Assembly: GCA_937901285.1 (NCBI GenBank)
Contig: CALCHI010000183.1
Coordinates: forward strand, 1-7,476
Reading direction: 5' to 3'
Origin: UBA8437 sp003445035
Lineage (GTDB): Bacteria; Planctomycetota; Planctomycetia; Planctomycetales; Planctomycetaceae
Length of the DNA: 7,476 nt
The position numbers and the translations under genes are program-made. Of this stretch, positions 1 through 6,476 are shown piece after piece (the first letter of the stretch is position 1; each line of letters begins with the position of its first letter). The notes under the pieces are model-generated. The model saw only the letters and a list, made by a program, of their open reading frames with translations. It ran no database searches and was not told the DNA's origin.

Positions 1-303
1 GGCCATGTCACACCAGATTCTCCAGATGTGCTCGCCGTCGGGAATGAACAGGTCCGGTGCGATGGGCCACGCGATGCGGTCCAACGCCGCAACGTGCAGG
101 TAGTCTCGATCGCTTGCGGTTTCGATAGTGCAGGACACGCCGGTTTCCTCTGCCGATGGCGACGGTTGGAGCCAGAGGAGAATACGATCTGGCCCGAGGC
201 AGGTAAAGCGGTGACAGGAAGACCGCTGATTGACAATCTTGGAGGAATGGGACAAGGTGTCGCCGGTTGAAAGTAAGATCCGGGCGATGGAGAGGTTGGG
301 CAT
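1..303 (-). CDS. Partial hypothetical protein running off the left edge (N-terminal part)
   Basis: On the minus strand one frame stays open from an ATG at 303-301 to the window edge, giving about 101 codons and no stop. I do not recognise the product. Support for coding is indirect: roughly three quarters of codons end in G or C, and the distal part (about residues 35-101) reads like a folded protein, with segments such as GPDRILLWLQP and HVAALDRIAWPI and a Trp-containing stretch near the edge. The competing frames here are rich in Arg, Cys and His, as shadow frames usually are. The start is uncertain. The ATG at 303-301 overlaps the sulfatase ATG head-to-head in a CATG and has no visible ribosome site. 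A TTG at 255-253 would leave about 46 bases between the divergent genes and is equally plausible. No domain, signal peptide or function can be assigned from this fragment. Confidence 0.45.
   Translation of the reverse strand, partial: MPNLSIARILLSTGDTLSHSSKIVNQRSSCHRFTCLGPDRILLWLQPSPSAEETGVSCTIETASDRDYLHVAALDRIAWPIAPDLFIPDGEHIWRIWCDMA
289..295 (+). promoter_or_regulatory. Shine-Dalgarno sequence that decides the sulfatase start
   Basis: GGAGAGG lies six bases before the ATG at 302. The frame is open upstream to a TTG at 230 and also has an ATG at 287, but neither has a comparable purine-rich site. Starting at 302 also puts the hydrophobic signal-peptide core close to the N-terminus, as expected. 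Confidence 0.6.
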
Positions 304-1699
304 GAGATCGGGGTGGCAGACGAGCGAAGTGGAGACCGCCTGCCGCCTGGTGGTCTGCGGCCTGGTGGTTGTGTTGGCTGGAGGGTTCGCTCGACTGGGA
401 GCGGCTGAGCGTCCCAACATCATCCTGGTGATCACCGACGATCAGAGATTCGATGCGCTGGGATGCATGGGCAATCCTGTACTGAAAACTCCTCACATCG
501 ACGGCCTGGCTGCTCGGGGAACACTCTTCACCCACACCTTCTGTACGACCTCCATTTGCGCCACCAGCCGAGCCAGTTTTCTGACCGGTCAGTACGCGAT
601 GCGTCACGGGGTTCGGGGATTTCGTCAGCCGCTGACCGAGTCGCAATGGCAGGACGCGTTTCCCGTTCTGTTGCGGCGGGCCGGTTACCACACGGCGATG
701 GTTGGCAAGTGGGGGCTGGGTGGGCCTCTGCCTCGCAAACGCTACGACGTCTTCCAGGGGTTCAGCGGGCAGGGTCGGTATTATCCGAAGCCGGCCGGGG
801 AGGGGCCGCACCTGACTCACCGTCTCGGTCAGCAGGTGATCGATTTCCTCGAGACACGCGACGACGACAAGCCGTTTCTGTTGCAGTACTACACCAAGGC
901 CGCGCACTGCCAGGATGGCGATCCCTGGCCGTTTCAGTCCGATCACCGTTACGACCAGCTTTTCGCGGACATCGATGTGCCCACGGCCGCGACCGCGACA
1001 GCCGCCCACTTCGCGCGATTGCCGAAGTTCCTTCAGGAGTCCGAAGCCCGAAGAAGGTGGAAGATCCGGTTCGCCGATCCGGCGATGTACCAGAAATCGG
1101 TCAAGGACTACTACCGGCTGGTGACCGGGGTGGACGACGTGATCGGCCGGATGGTGAATCTGTTGAAGAAGAAGGGCCTCTTCAAGAACACGGTGATCAT
1201 CTTCACCTCCGACAACGGTTTCTATCTGGGTGAACACGGTTTGGCGGGGAAGTGGTTCATGCACGAGGAGTCGATTCGACTGCCGCTGGTGATCTGTGAT
1301 CCGCGGTTGCCCCGAAAGGAGGCAGGACGTCGGGTGTCCGAACCGGCGCTGAACATCGACATCGCTCCGACAATTCTGGAATTGGCCGGACTGTCGGTTC
1401 CGGCGACGGTCCAGGGACGATCGCTGGTGCCGCTGCTGCAGCGTCGCCGGGTGGCGTGGCGGACTGAGTTTTTCTACGAGCATCCCTTCCGTCATCCCAG
1501 GATCCCGATGACCGAGGGGGTTCGGGGGGTGCGTTGGAAATACGTGCGTTACACGTCGCTGGATCCGGTGGTCGAGGAGTTGTACGACCTGAAGACCGAC
1601 CCTCGAGAGGAGAAGAACCTGGCGAAGGATTCCCGGTTCACCGAGCGTCTGAATGAACAACGGAGCAAGTGGCAGAAGTGGCGGAAGCGGGTGAAGTAG
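302..1699 (+). CDS. Secreted sulfatase (arylsulfatase-type, alkaline phosphatase superfamily)
   Basis: The predicted 465-residue enzyme would hydrolyse sulfate esters, probably on sulfated polysaccharides or other organosulfates, outside the cytoplasm. A signal peptide is visible: a short basic N-region, a hydrophobic core at about residues 15-35 (LVVCGLVVVLAGG) and a likely cut near GAA-ER. The sulfatase fold then begins at RPNIILVITDDQ, with metal ligands D46 and D47. The formylglycine site is C86-A-T-S-R90. Other expected active-site residues are K136 in GKW, H202, D304-N305 in SDNG and K317 in a second GKW. The C-terminus has the usual LYDLKTDPREEKNL ending and a basic tail. Two departures stand out: Thr replaces Pro in the CxPSR core, and GKWGLG replaces the common GKWHLG, which removes a His. 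Activity would need a formylglycine-generating enzyme, not encoded here. The substrate cannot be read from the sequence. glpK follows after 44 bases. Confidence 0.94.
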   Translation: MRSGWQTSEVETACRLVVCGLVVVLAGGFARLGAAERPNIILVITDDQRFDALGCMGNPVLKTPHIDGLAARGTLFTHTFCTTSICATSRASFLTGQYAMRHGVRGFRQPLTESQWQDAFPVLLRRAGYHTAMVGKWGLGGPLPRKRYDVFQGFSGQGRYYPKPAGEGPHLTHRLGQQVIDFLETRDDDKPFLLQYYTKAAHCQDGDPWPFQSDHRYDQLFADIDVPTAATATAAHFARLPKFLQESEARRRWKIRFADPAMYQKSVKDYYRLVTGVDDVIGRMVNLLKKKGLFKNTVIIFTSDNGFYLGEHGLAGKWFMHEESIRLPLVICDPRLPRKEAGRRVSEPALNIDIAPTILELAGLSVPATVQGRSLVPLLQRRRVAWRTEFFYEHPFRHPRIPMTEGVRGVRWKYVRYTSLDPVVEELYDLKTDPREEKNLAKDSRFTERLNEQRSKWQKWRKRVK

Positions 1700-1743
1700 T
1701 CGGGTCGGAAACCAACCAAAGGCCGTGTTGACGAGGCGAGCGG

Positions 1744-3234
1744 ATGTCGCAATACGTATTGGCTCTCGATCAGGGCACCACGTCCAGCCGTGCGGTCGTC
1801 TTTGACGAAACGGCTCGGATCGTGGCGATCGCCCAACAGGAGTTCGAGCAGATCTACCCTGCGCCGGGGCATGTCGAGCACGATCCCGAGGCGATCTGGG
1901 AGACCCAGTTGGCGACCGCTCGCGCGGTGCTGACAGATGCCGAAATCGATGCCAGCGACGTGGCGGCCGTGGGGATTGCCAATCAACGTGAGACCACAGT
2001 GTTGTGGGAACGGGATTCCGGACGACCGGTGGCCAATGCGATCGTGTGGCAGAGTCGGGTGACCGCCGATCGCTGTGCGAGATTGAAGGCGGACGGGTAC
2101 GAGAGCCTGTTCCGCGAAAAGACCGGACTGGTCCTGGACCCGTACTTTTCGGGCACCAAGATTGCTCACCTGCTTGATGAGATCGACGGCTTGAGAGAAC
2201 GGGCCGAGCGGGGTGAGGTGTTGTTTGGGACGGTCGATTCGTTCCTGGCGTGGAGGCTGACCGGTGGCCGTTACCATGTCACCGACGTCAGCAACGCCAG
2301 TCGGACCCTGTTGTTGAACATTCACACGCTGGAATGGGACGACGAACTGCTGAAGATTCTCGGCGTCCCGCGGGCGATGTTGCCCGATGTGGTTGAGTCG
2401 TCCGGAGTGATCGGTGATCTCGAGGCTGAGATTCTTGGGGCGGCCGTGCCCCTGGCCGGAATGGCCGGGGACCAGCAGGCGGCCACCTTCGGCCAGGCCT
2501 GCTTTTCTGTCGGTGAAGCCAAGAACACCTACGGCACGGGGTGCTTTCTGCTGATGAACACCGGAGAAGAGGCGGTTCCGTCGGAAGGGGGGCTGCTGAC
2601 GACGGTTGGCTGGAGTCTGGGTGGGAAGGTGACCTATTGCCTGGAGGGGGCTGTGTTTGTCGGCGGTGCCGTCGTGCAATGGCTCAGAGACGGGCTGGGG
2701 TTGATCTCGCAGGCATCCGAAATTGAAGCACTGGCTGCCGAGTGTGAGTCGACCGATGGGGTTTACCTCGTGCCGGCGTTCGTAGGATTGGGAGCTCCCT
2801 ACTGGGATCCATCGGCTCGCGGCACGTTGATTGGAATCACCCGGGGGACCGCGAGGCCGCAACTGGCTCGAGCGGCATTGGAGTCGATCGCCTACCAGAG
2901 TCGTGATCTGCTGGAACTGATGCAGCGCGAAGCGGGCGTGCGGTTGGAAGGGTTGCGGGTCGATGGAGGGGCGTCGGCCAATGACCTGCTGATGCAGTTT
3001 CAAGCCGACCTCCTGGATGTCGATGTCCTCCGTCCGGAAATCCTGGAAACGACAGCACTGGGTGCCGCGAGGTTTGCTGGGCTGGCCACCGGTTTCTGGG
3101 AGAGTGCCGAGGAGATTGCCGCCGCCTGGCGACTCGAGAGACAATTTTCGTGCGAGATGGACAATGCGGAACGTCAACGGCTGTACGAGGGATGGCAACG
3201 AGCGGTGAAGCGGTCGCGGGATTGGGCCGAGTGA
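1744..3234 (+). CDS. glpK: Glycerol kinase (FGGY family)
   Basis: This 496-residue cytoplasmic enzyme, close to the usual length of about 500, phosphorylates glycerol with ATP to sn-glycerol 3-phosphate for glycolysis and lipid synthesis. The FGGY landmarks are in order: the phosphate-binding start DQGTTSSR (residues 9-16), NQRETT (80-85), TGLVLDPYFSGTKIAHLLD, AGDQQAATFGQ with the probable catalytic base D243, and YGTG (263-266). The FGGY signature GTLIGITRG...ALE (340-360) and the nucleotide-site DGGASAND (397-404) complete the set. NQRETT, the SGTKI loop and the AGDQQAA wording point to glycerol rather than another sugar or polyol. The ATG at 1744 has a modest GAGG seven bases upstream and sits immediately before the conserved N-terminal strand. 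No glycerol facilitator (glpF) or glycerol-3-phosphate dehydrogenase (glpD) lies next to it, so glycerol uptake and oxidation must be encoded elsewhere. No regulatory site is evident. Confidence 0.97.
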   Translation: MSQYVLALDQGTTSSRAVVFDETARIVAIAQQEFEQIYPAPGHVEHDPEAIWETQLATARAVLTDAEIDASDVAAVGIANQRETTVLWERDSGRPVANAIVWQSRVTADRCARLKADGYESLFREKTGLVLDPYFSGTKIAHLLDEIDGLRERAERGEVLFGTVDSFLAWRLTGGRYHVTDVSNASRTLLLNIHTLEWDDELLKILGVPRAMLPDVVESSGVIGDLEAEILGAAVPLAGMAGDQQAATFGQACFSVGEAKNTYGTGCFLLMNTGEEAVPSEGGLLTTVGWSLGGKVTYCLEGAVFVGGAVVQWLRDGLGLISQASEIEALAAECESTDGVYLVPAFVGLGAPYWDPSARGTLIGITRGTARPQLARAALESIAYQSRDLLELMQREAGVRLEGLRVDGGASANDLLMQFQADLLDVDVLRPEILETTALGAARFAGLATGFWESAEEIAAAWRLERQFSCEMDNAERQRLYEGWQRAVKRSRDWAE

Positions 3235-3291
3235 CGTTCTTCGAGTGATCATCTTGGGATAGGATCAGGACTGTCTGACGGATCAACTCCG

Positions 3292-4695
3292 ATGCCACGC
3301 GATTTTTCCACCGAGAGTCTCTCTCACGATCCGATCCACGGGTATATCCCGTTTGTCTCGCGAACGGGGTTGCCTGAGGGGGAGGTGGCCGAGCAGGAGT
3401 TGATCGATCATCCGTGGGTCCAGAGGCTCAGACAGATTCACCAGTTGCAGTCGGCCTGGTGGGTCTTCCCTTCCGCAGAGCACATGCGTTTTCAGCACGT
3501 TCTGGGAGCCATGCACCTGGCCAGCCAGGCGATCGAGGCCTGGTACGAATCGTTGGTTGATTCGTGTGACAACGTTCCGTCGCGGGCCTGTGTGGAAAGC
3601 CTGGTGAGGCTCGCGGCGTTGTTGCACGACGTTGGTCACGGCCCGTTCGGACACTTCTTCGACGACCATTTCCTGGACGATTTCGGAGTCACTCACGAGG
3701 ATCTTGGTGCGCAGATCATCCAGGAGGAATTGGGCGAGTTGATCCGTCGGGTGAGACGAAATCCCAACGGGCAGTTGCAGCCCCTGGAAGAGATTGACCC
3801 GCGACAGGTGGCGTGGCTGATTTGTCGGCCGCGGGGTGGTGACGAGACAGACGGGACGCCCGACTGGCTCTGCAAGTTGCGGTCGCTGTTCAGTGGTATC
3901 TACACCGTCGACAACATGGACTTCGTGCTACGAGATGCCTACATGACCGGGTACAACACCCGGGCGTTCGATCTGCCCAGGTTGCTGCACTACAGTTTTT
4001 TTACCCCCCAGGGGCTGACGATCCACTCCCGGGGCCTGGCCACGTTGATCAACTTCATCGAGACACGGGCCAACCTGTTCCGCACCGTATATTTCCACCG
4101 CACGGTTCGTGCATTGGATCTGTCACTTGAACAGGTGTTTCCCGAAACGATGAAACGCCTGTTTCCGGGGAACCCCAGTCAGCACCTGGAAGACTACCGT
4201 CGGTTGACCGAGTCGAGTTTTCTGGTCGATGTGGGTCGGTGGCCGGCCAGCGACGATGCCGAGACGCGTGAGTTGGGCGAGAGATGGGCGAGGATTCTCA
4301 AGCGGGATGTCGACTGGAAGTTGGCCTGCGAGAGAATCCTGCACTTCCGTGCCGGGGAGTCAGAGCGGGTGACCATTTTCTCGGAGCCGGAACTGGTTGA
4401 GAGCCGGGTGCGAGGAGTTTTGCCATCGGGACTGGCGGAAATCCCGATGCGGGTTGACGTTGCGCGGCATTACCATCGGCCGAGTGGCCCGTTGCCGGCC
4501 GGCGGGCAGAATTTTCTGCTCGACCCCTCCGATACGGAGCCACAACCGCTTGATGATGACGAACTGTTCCGGCAGTTGCCGACGAGTTTCTCGATCTTCC
4601 GGATTTACTCGACCGACCACGCCCATGATGGGCCACTCAACGAGGCTCTGAATACCGTCGTCGGCGATGTCGACGATGCGAAGACGAACATGTGA
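3292..4695 (+). CDS. HD-domain phosphohydrolase, dNTP triphosphohydrolase/SAMHD1-like (COG1078 type)
   Basis: A 467-residue cytoplasmic metal-dependent phosphohydrolase. It opens with HDPIHGYIPF, the hallmark start of the COG1078 HD family, soon after the ATG at 3292, which supports that start despite only a weak GGA upstream. The HD metal ligands are H69 (in RFQHVLGAMHLA), H112-D113 (in LLHDVGHGPFGH) and D207 (in TVDNMDFVLRD). Further residues match the SAMHD1 catalytic set by position: R66, H116, H121, D124 and H135 correspond to SAMHD1 R164, H210, H215, D218 and H233. The likely reaction is hydrolysis of dNTPs to nucleoside plus triphosphate, although some family members act on other nucleotides. 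The allosteric sites of SAMHD1 cannot be judged here. The C-terminal 200 or so residues are family-like but lack motifs I can name. The gene lies 57 bases after glpK and may be co-transcribed with it. Family certain, substrate not. Confidence 0.93.
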   Translation: MPRDFSTESLSHDPIHGYIPFVSRTGLPEGEVAEQELIDHPWVQRLRQIHQLQSAWWVFPSAEHMRFQHVLGAMHLASQAIEAWYESLVDSCDNVPSRACVESLVRLAALLHDVGHGPFGHFFDDHFLDDFGVTHEDLGAQIIQEELGELIRRVRRNPNGQLQPLEEIDPRQVAWLICRPRGGDETDGTPDWLCKLRSLFSGIYTVDNMDFVLRDAYMTGYNTRAFDLPRLLHYSFFTPQGLTIHSRGLATLINFIETRANLFRTVYFHRTVRALDLSLEQVFPETMKRLFPGNPSQHLEDYRRLTESSFLVDVGRWPASDDAETRELGERWARILKRDVDWKLACERILHFRAGESERVTIFSEPELVESRVRGVLPSGLAEIPMRVDVARHYHRPSGPLPAGGQNFLLDPSDTEPQPLDDDELFRQLPTSFSIFRIYSTDHAHDGPLNEALNTVVGDVDDAKTNM

Positions 4696-4827
4696 GCCGG
4701 GACGTGGATGGGATGGCCGTGTGGCCGGGAACAACTTGCTGAACCGCAGTTGGCAGGGTGTTCCGGTCGGTCTGGATGTAACGGTTCTCCGGTCCTGATG
4801 TCGCTTTGGAGCAGCCGATTGTGCGTA

Positions 4828-4842
4828 CGGTCGTAACGATCG
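4828..4842. promoter_or_regulatory. Imperfect 15-base palindrome, possible operator
   Basis: CGGTCGT-A-ACGATCG forms two seven-base arms around one base, with a single arm mismatch. It sits about 58 bases before the ATG of the small acidic gene, inside the 204-base gap after the HD gene (4696-4899), where I see no other gene. The position would suit a repressor site or a short hairpin. Short palindromes also arise by chance in high-GC DNA, so this is tentative. Confidence 0.2.
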
Positions 4843-4899
4843 TGAGGGCAACAGTGGTCGGCCTGTCGCGCGGGTGGGTGATCGTCGATACCATCCACG

Positions 4900-5409
4900 A
4901 TGATCGATATTGACGCCGAATTGCTCGACCTCGACGCCGGGTGGCGAGAGGTTCTGGAGGCCTACCAGGAGGTCGAGGAAACCGGTGGTACCGATTCGGA
5001 CGAGGCGACGGCGGGCGACCAGGGCATGGCGTCCGACGATGGCCGGAATCGGGGCGATGGAGAACCGGTAATCGGGTTGGCGGAGTTGGCTGACGAGGCC
5101 GAATCGAAGGAATGGTTGCCTCGCGTTGTGTCGCTCGAGGGATTCGATGGCGGGAGACTCTCGTCTCTCCACGGTCGCCTGATCGCCTTGGGTTGGCTGG
5201 GGTTTGACGTCGGCGACAGCGTGACCGGCATCCGGTACCAGTTGACCCGCGACGGTCAGCAGGTGCTCGATGGGCTCGTCCCGATTCCGACCCTGCGAGT
5301 CGTCGGCGAGTCAGAGGACCGGGAGGATTCTCTGGTCGACGAGCAGGCGGAAGCGTCAGCCGTGGCTGCGTCGGGGCTGGCTGCCGATCTCGACTCAGCC
5401 GACCACTAG
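4900..5409 (+). CDS. Small acidic hypothetical protein with a winged-helix-like core
   Basis: I do not recognise a named family. The 169-residue product has three parts. Residues 1-60 are acidic and low in complexity (MIDIDAELLDLDAGW, then Asp/Glu/Gly-rich). Residues about 66-125 are well ordered in appearance. Residues about 136-169 are again acidic and Ala/Ser-rich. The middle contains LSSLHGRLIALGWLGFDV...GIRYQLTRDGQQVL, which resembles the recognition helix, wing and following helix of winged helix-turn-helix proteins ('L..L...G.L......G..Y.LT..G...L'). A DNA-binding or protein-binding role is possible, but the strong overall negative charge argues against simple DNA binding by the whole chain. 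There is no signal peptide, membrane segment or cysteine. The ATG at 4900 has no clear ribosome site, and no better start is visible. The gene follows the HD gene by 204 bases and ends 16 bases from a convergent gene. Confidence 0.75.
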   Translation: MIDIDAELLDLDAGWREVLEAYQEVEETGGTDSDEATAGDQGMASDDGRNRGDGEPVIGLAELADEAESKEWLPRVVSLEGFDGGRLSSLHGRLIALGWLGFDVGDSVTGIRYQLTRDGQQVLDGLVPIPTLRVVGESEDREDSLVDEQAEASAVAASGLAADLDSADH

Positions 5410-5426
5410 TGGGTCCGGGGGTGGTT
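5401..5426. terminator. Weak hairpin between convergent genes, possible terminator
   Basis: ACCAC at 5402-5406 can pair with GTGGT at 5421-5425, extended by G-T wobbles, and TTTA follows on the plus strand. The stem takes in the last codons and TAG stop of the upstream gene and abuts the TAA of the convergent lipoprotein gene. The stem is short and the T run is only three bases, so an intrinsic terminator is possible but weak. Confidence 0.22.
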
Positions 5427-6187
5427 TACTGACGATTGATGTCGGGGTTCCACTGGGCCACGACAGCGTCGACGGGCAGCACAAAGATCTCGACACGACG
5501 GTTCTGCTGCCTTGACGTGTCGTTGCTGTTGGCTACCAGGGGCTGGTTGGCCCCGTACCCGGCTGCTCCCAGCCGGGACTGGTCGATTCCGAGTGTTTCC
5601 AGGGACACCAGTACGGCGTTGGCCCGGTTGGTCGAAAGGTGCCAGTTGGTCGCGTGCTTGGACCGGGTGTTCGCCTTGGCGATGCGTCGATCGTCGGTGT
5701 GGCCGACGACGAGGATGTTGAGATCCTTGGCGTCACCCTGGTTCATGATCGCCGCAAATTCCTTGAGGATTGTCGCTGCGGTTTTGTTGTTGACCACGGC
5801 ACTGCCACTCTGGAACAGAATGTCCTCACCGATCCTGCTGACTCCGCTTTGCGGATCAAACTGGAATAGCGGGTATCTTTTCTTCAACGCCTGAAGCCGA
5901 CGAGTCGCTTCCGGTGACAAGGGGCTCTGCTGCTTCAGCAGGTTGACATAACGCTGCTGCAGCAAGCTCCGCTCGCTCTGTATGTTGGTCAGCCGTTGGT
6001 TCGAGACGTCGAGATTGGATTTCAACGCGACGTTGTGCTGATTGAGCTGACGGTTCTGTCCCGCCAACTGCATCGCCCGAATCTGGGACTGACGCAGTGT
6101 CTGCTGGGGGACCAGGTTGCAGCCGGCCGGGATCGAAAGGGCCAGGGCCAGAAGAACGAGTGTGGATGTGCGGGCCGTCGCGAACAT
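5426..6187 (-). CDS. OmpA-family peptidoglycan-binding lipoprotein
   Basis: The 253-residue product is an envelope protein expected to be lipid-anchored and to bind peptidoglycan non-covalently, tethering membrane to cell wall (Pal/OmpA-like role). A lipoprotein-type signal covers residues 1-22 (TLVLLALALSIPAG) with the acylated Cys at 23. The box is slightly atypical, with Pro at -3. Residues about 28-90 are Gln/Asn/Leu-rich with heptad-like spacing and probably form a coiled coil. The OmpA C-terminal domain covers about 110-230: EDILFQSGSA, GHTDD with D155, LSTNRANAV with R178, GYGANQPLVAN and NRRVEIF. D155 and R178 match the pair that contacts diaminopimelate in OmpA-type domains. The frame is open 27 codons further upstream, but the ATG at 6187 is preferred because a strong AAAGGAG precedes it and the signal peptide starts there. 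It converges with the small acidic gene. Confidence 0.94.
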   Translation of the reverse strand: MFATARTSTLVLLALALSIPAGCNLVPQQTLRQSQIRAMQLAGQNRQLNQHNVALKSNLDVSNQRLTNIQSERSLLQQRYVNLLKQQSPLSPEATRRLQALKKRYPLFQFDPQSGVSRIGEDILFQSGSAVVNNKTAATILKEFAAIMNQGDAKDLNILVVGHTDDRRIAKANTRSKHATNWHLSTNRANAVLVSLETLGIDQSRLGAAGYGANQPLVANSNDTSRQQNRRVEIFVLPVDAVVAQWNPDINRQ

Positions 6188-6193
6188 GGGGCA

Positions 6194-6200
6194 CTCCTTT
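6194..6200 (-). promoter_or_regulatory. Strong Shine-Dalgarno sequence for the OmpA-type lipoprotein
   Basis: On the minus strand AAAGGAG stands six bases before the ATG at 6187-6185, the clearest ribosome site in the window. It decides the start: an alternative start in the same frame at 6268 would add 27 residues before the signal peptide and has no such site. Confidence 0.75.
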
Positions 6201-6398
6201 ATTGCCGACCCGGGCCAGGCCATGTCGGTGCCGCGGTCAGGAGCCGCGCAACACGCAACAGGGACCAACCGGGCTGAAATCGCCTCGGGTGTGGCTGGAA
6301 TCAGGTGAGGGGGGAGAAGAGGGAGTGTTGAGATGTGAGAGAACCGGACACCGTGTTGCTGAGAGAGGCAACAGATCGCGCCCGATGAGTGAGGGCGG

Positions 6399-6405
6399 AT
6401 TTATA
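6399..6405 (-). promoter_or_regulatory. Candidate -10 element for the lipoprotein gene
   Basis: On the minus strand TATAAAT at 6405-6399, in a GACACTATAAATCC context, is the best sigma-70-like -10 box in the gap. No good -35 hexamer sits 16-18 bases upstream of it. If used, transcription would start near 6392 and leave a leader of about 200 bases before the ATG at 6187. Confidence 0.3.
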
Positions 6406-6435
6406 GTGTCCCGGCCCACGACATGCCTAGAGCAA

Positions 6436-6476
6436 ACCACGACTTTTTTGTGGTCGGACGGCTTCAGGTCGTCCGA
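6436..6476 (-). terminator. Tandem overlapping hairpins after the acidic-repeat gene, possible terminator
   Basis: Two inverted repeats sit just past the TAG at 6488. TCGGACG at 6454-6460 pairs perfectly with CGTCCGA at 6470-6476, and ACCAC at 6436-6440 pairs with GTGGT at 6450-6454. They share one base. In minus-strand RNA the strong stem comes first, about 11 bases after the stop, followed by the A-rich-loop hairpin and a short UUUG. There is no proper U tract, so this may be a weak terminator or an RNA 3'-end stabiliser. Confidence 0.35.

Noticed and set aside
28..270. Plus-strand open frame of 80 codons before the sulfatase
   Set aside because: The GTG start lacks a ribosome site, the composition is Arg/Gly/Cys-rich, and the minus frame over the same bases reads more like protein.
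241..270. GGAGGA directly followed by an ATG, suggesting a seven-codon leader peptide
   Set aside because: The spacing between the purine run and the ATG is far too short for initiation, and the peptide shows no attenuator-like features.
8..1660. Long minus-strand open frame of 550 codons opposite the sulfatase
   Set aside because: It is antisense to a gene with clear catalytic motifs, and its product is rich in Arg, His, Pro and Gln with no recognisable domain. High-GC coding DNA often leaves such open antisense frames.
1549..3252. Minus-strand open frame of 567 codons opposite glpK
   Set aside because: It fully covers a textbook glycerol kinase on the other strand and has shadow-type composition with no motifs.
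4360..5172. Minus-strand open frame of 270 codons spanning the gap at 4696-4899
   Set aside because: It overlaps parts of two well-supported plus-strand genes, has Arg/Pro-rich composition and no ribosome site.
3292..5409. HD enzyme plus putative winged-helix gene as a two-gene phage-defence system
   Set aside because: There is a 204-base gap and no other defence gene, transposase or integrase nearby. COG1078 HD proteins are common housekeeping genes, so this is kept only as a weak possibility.
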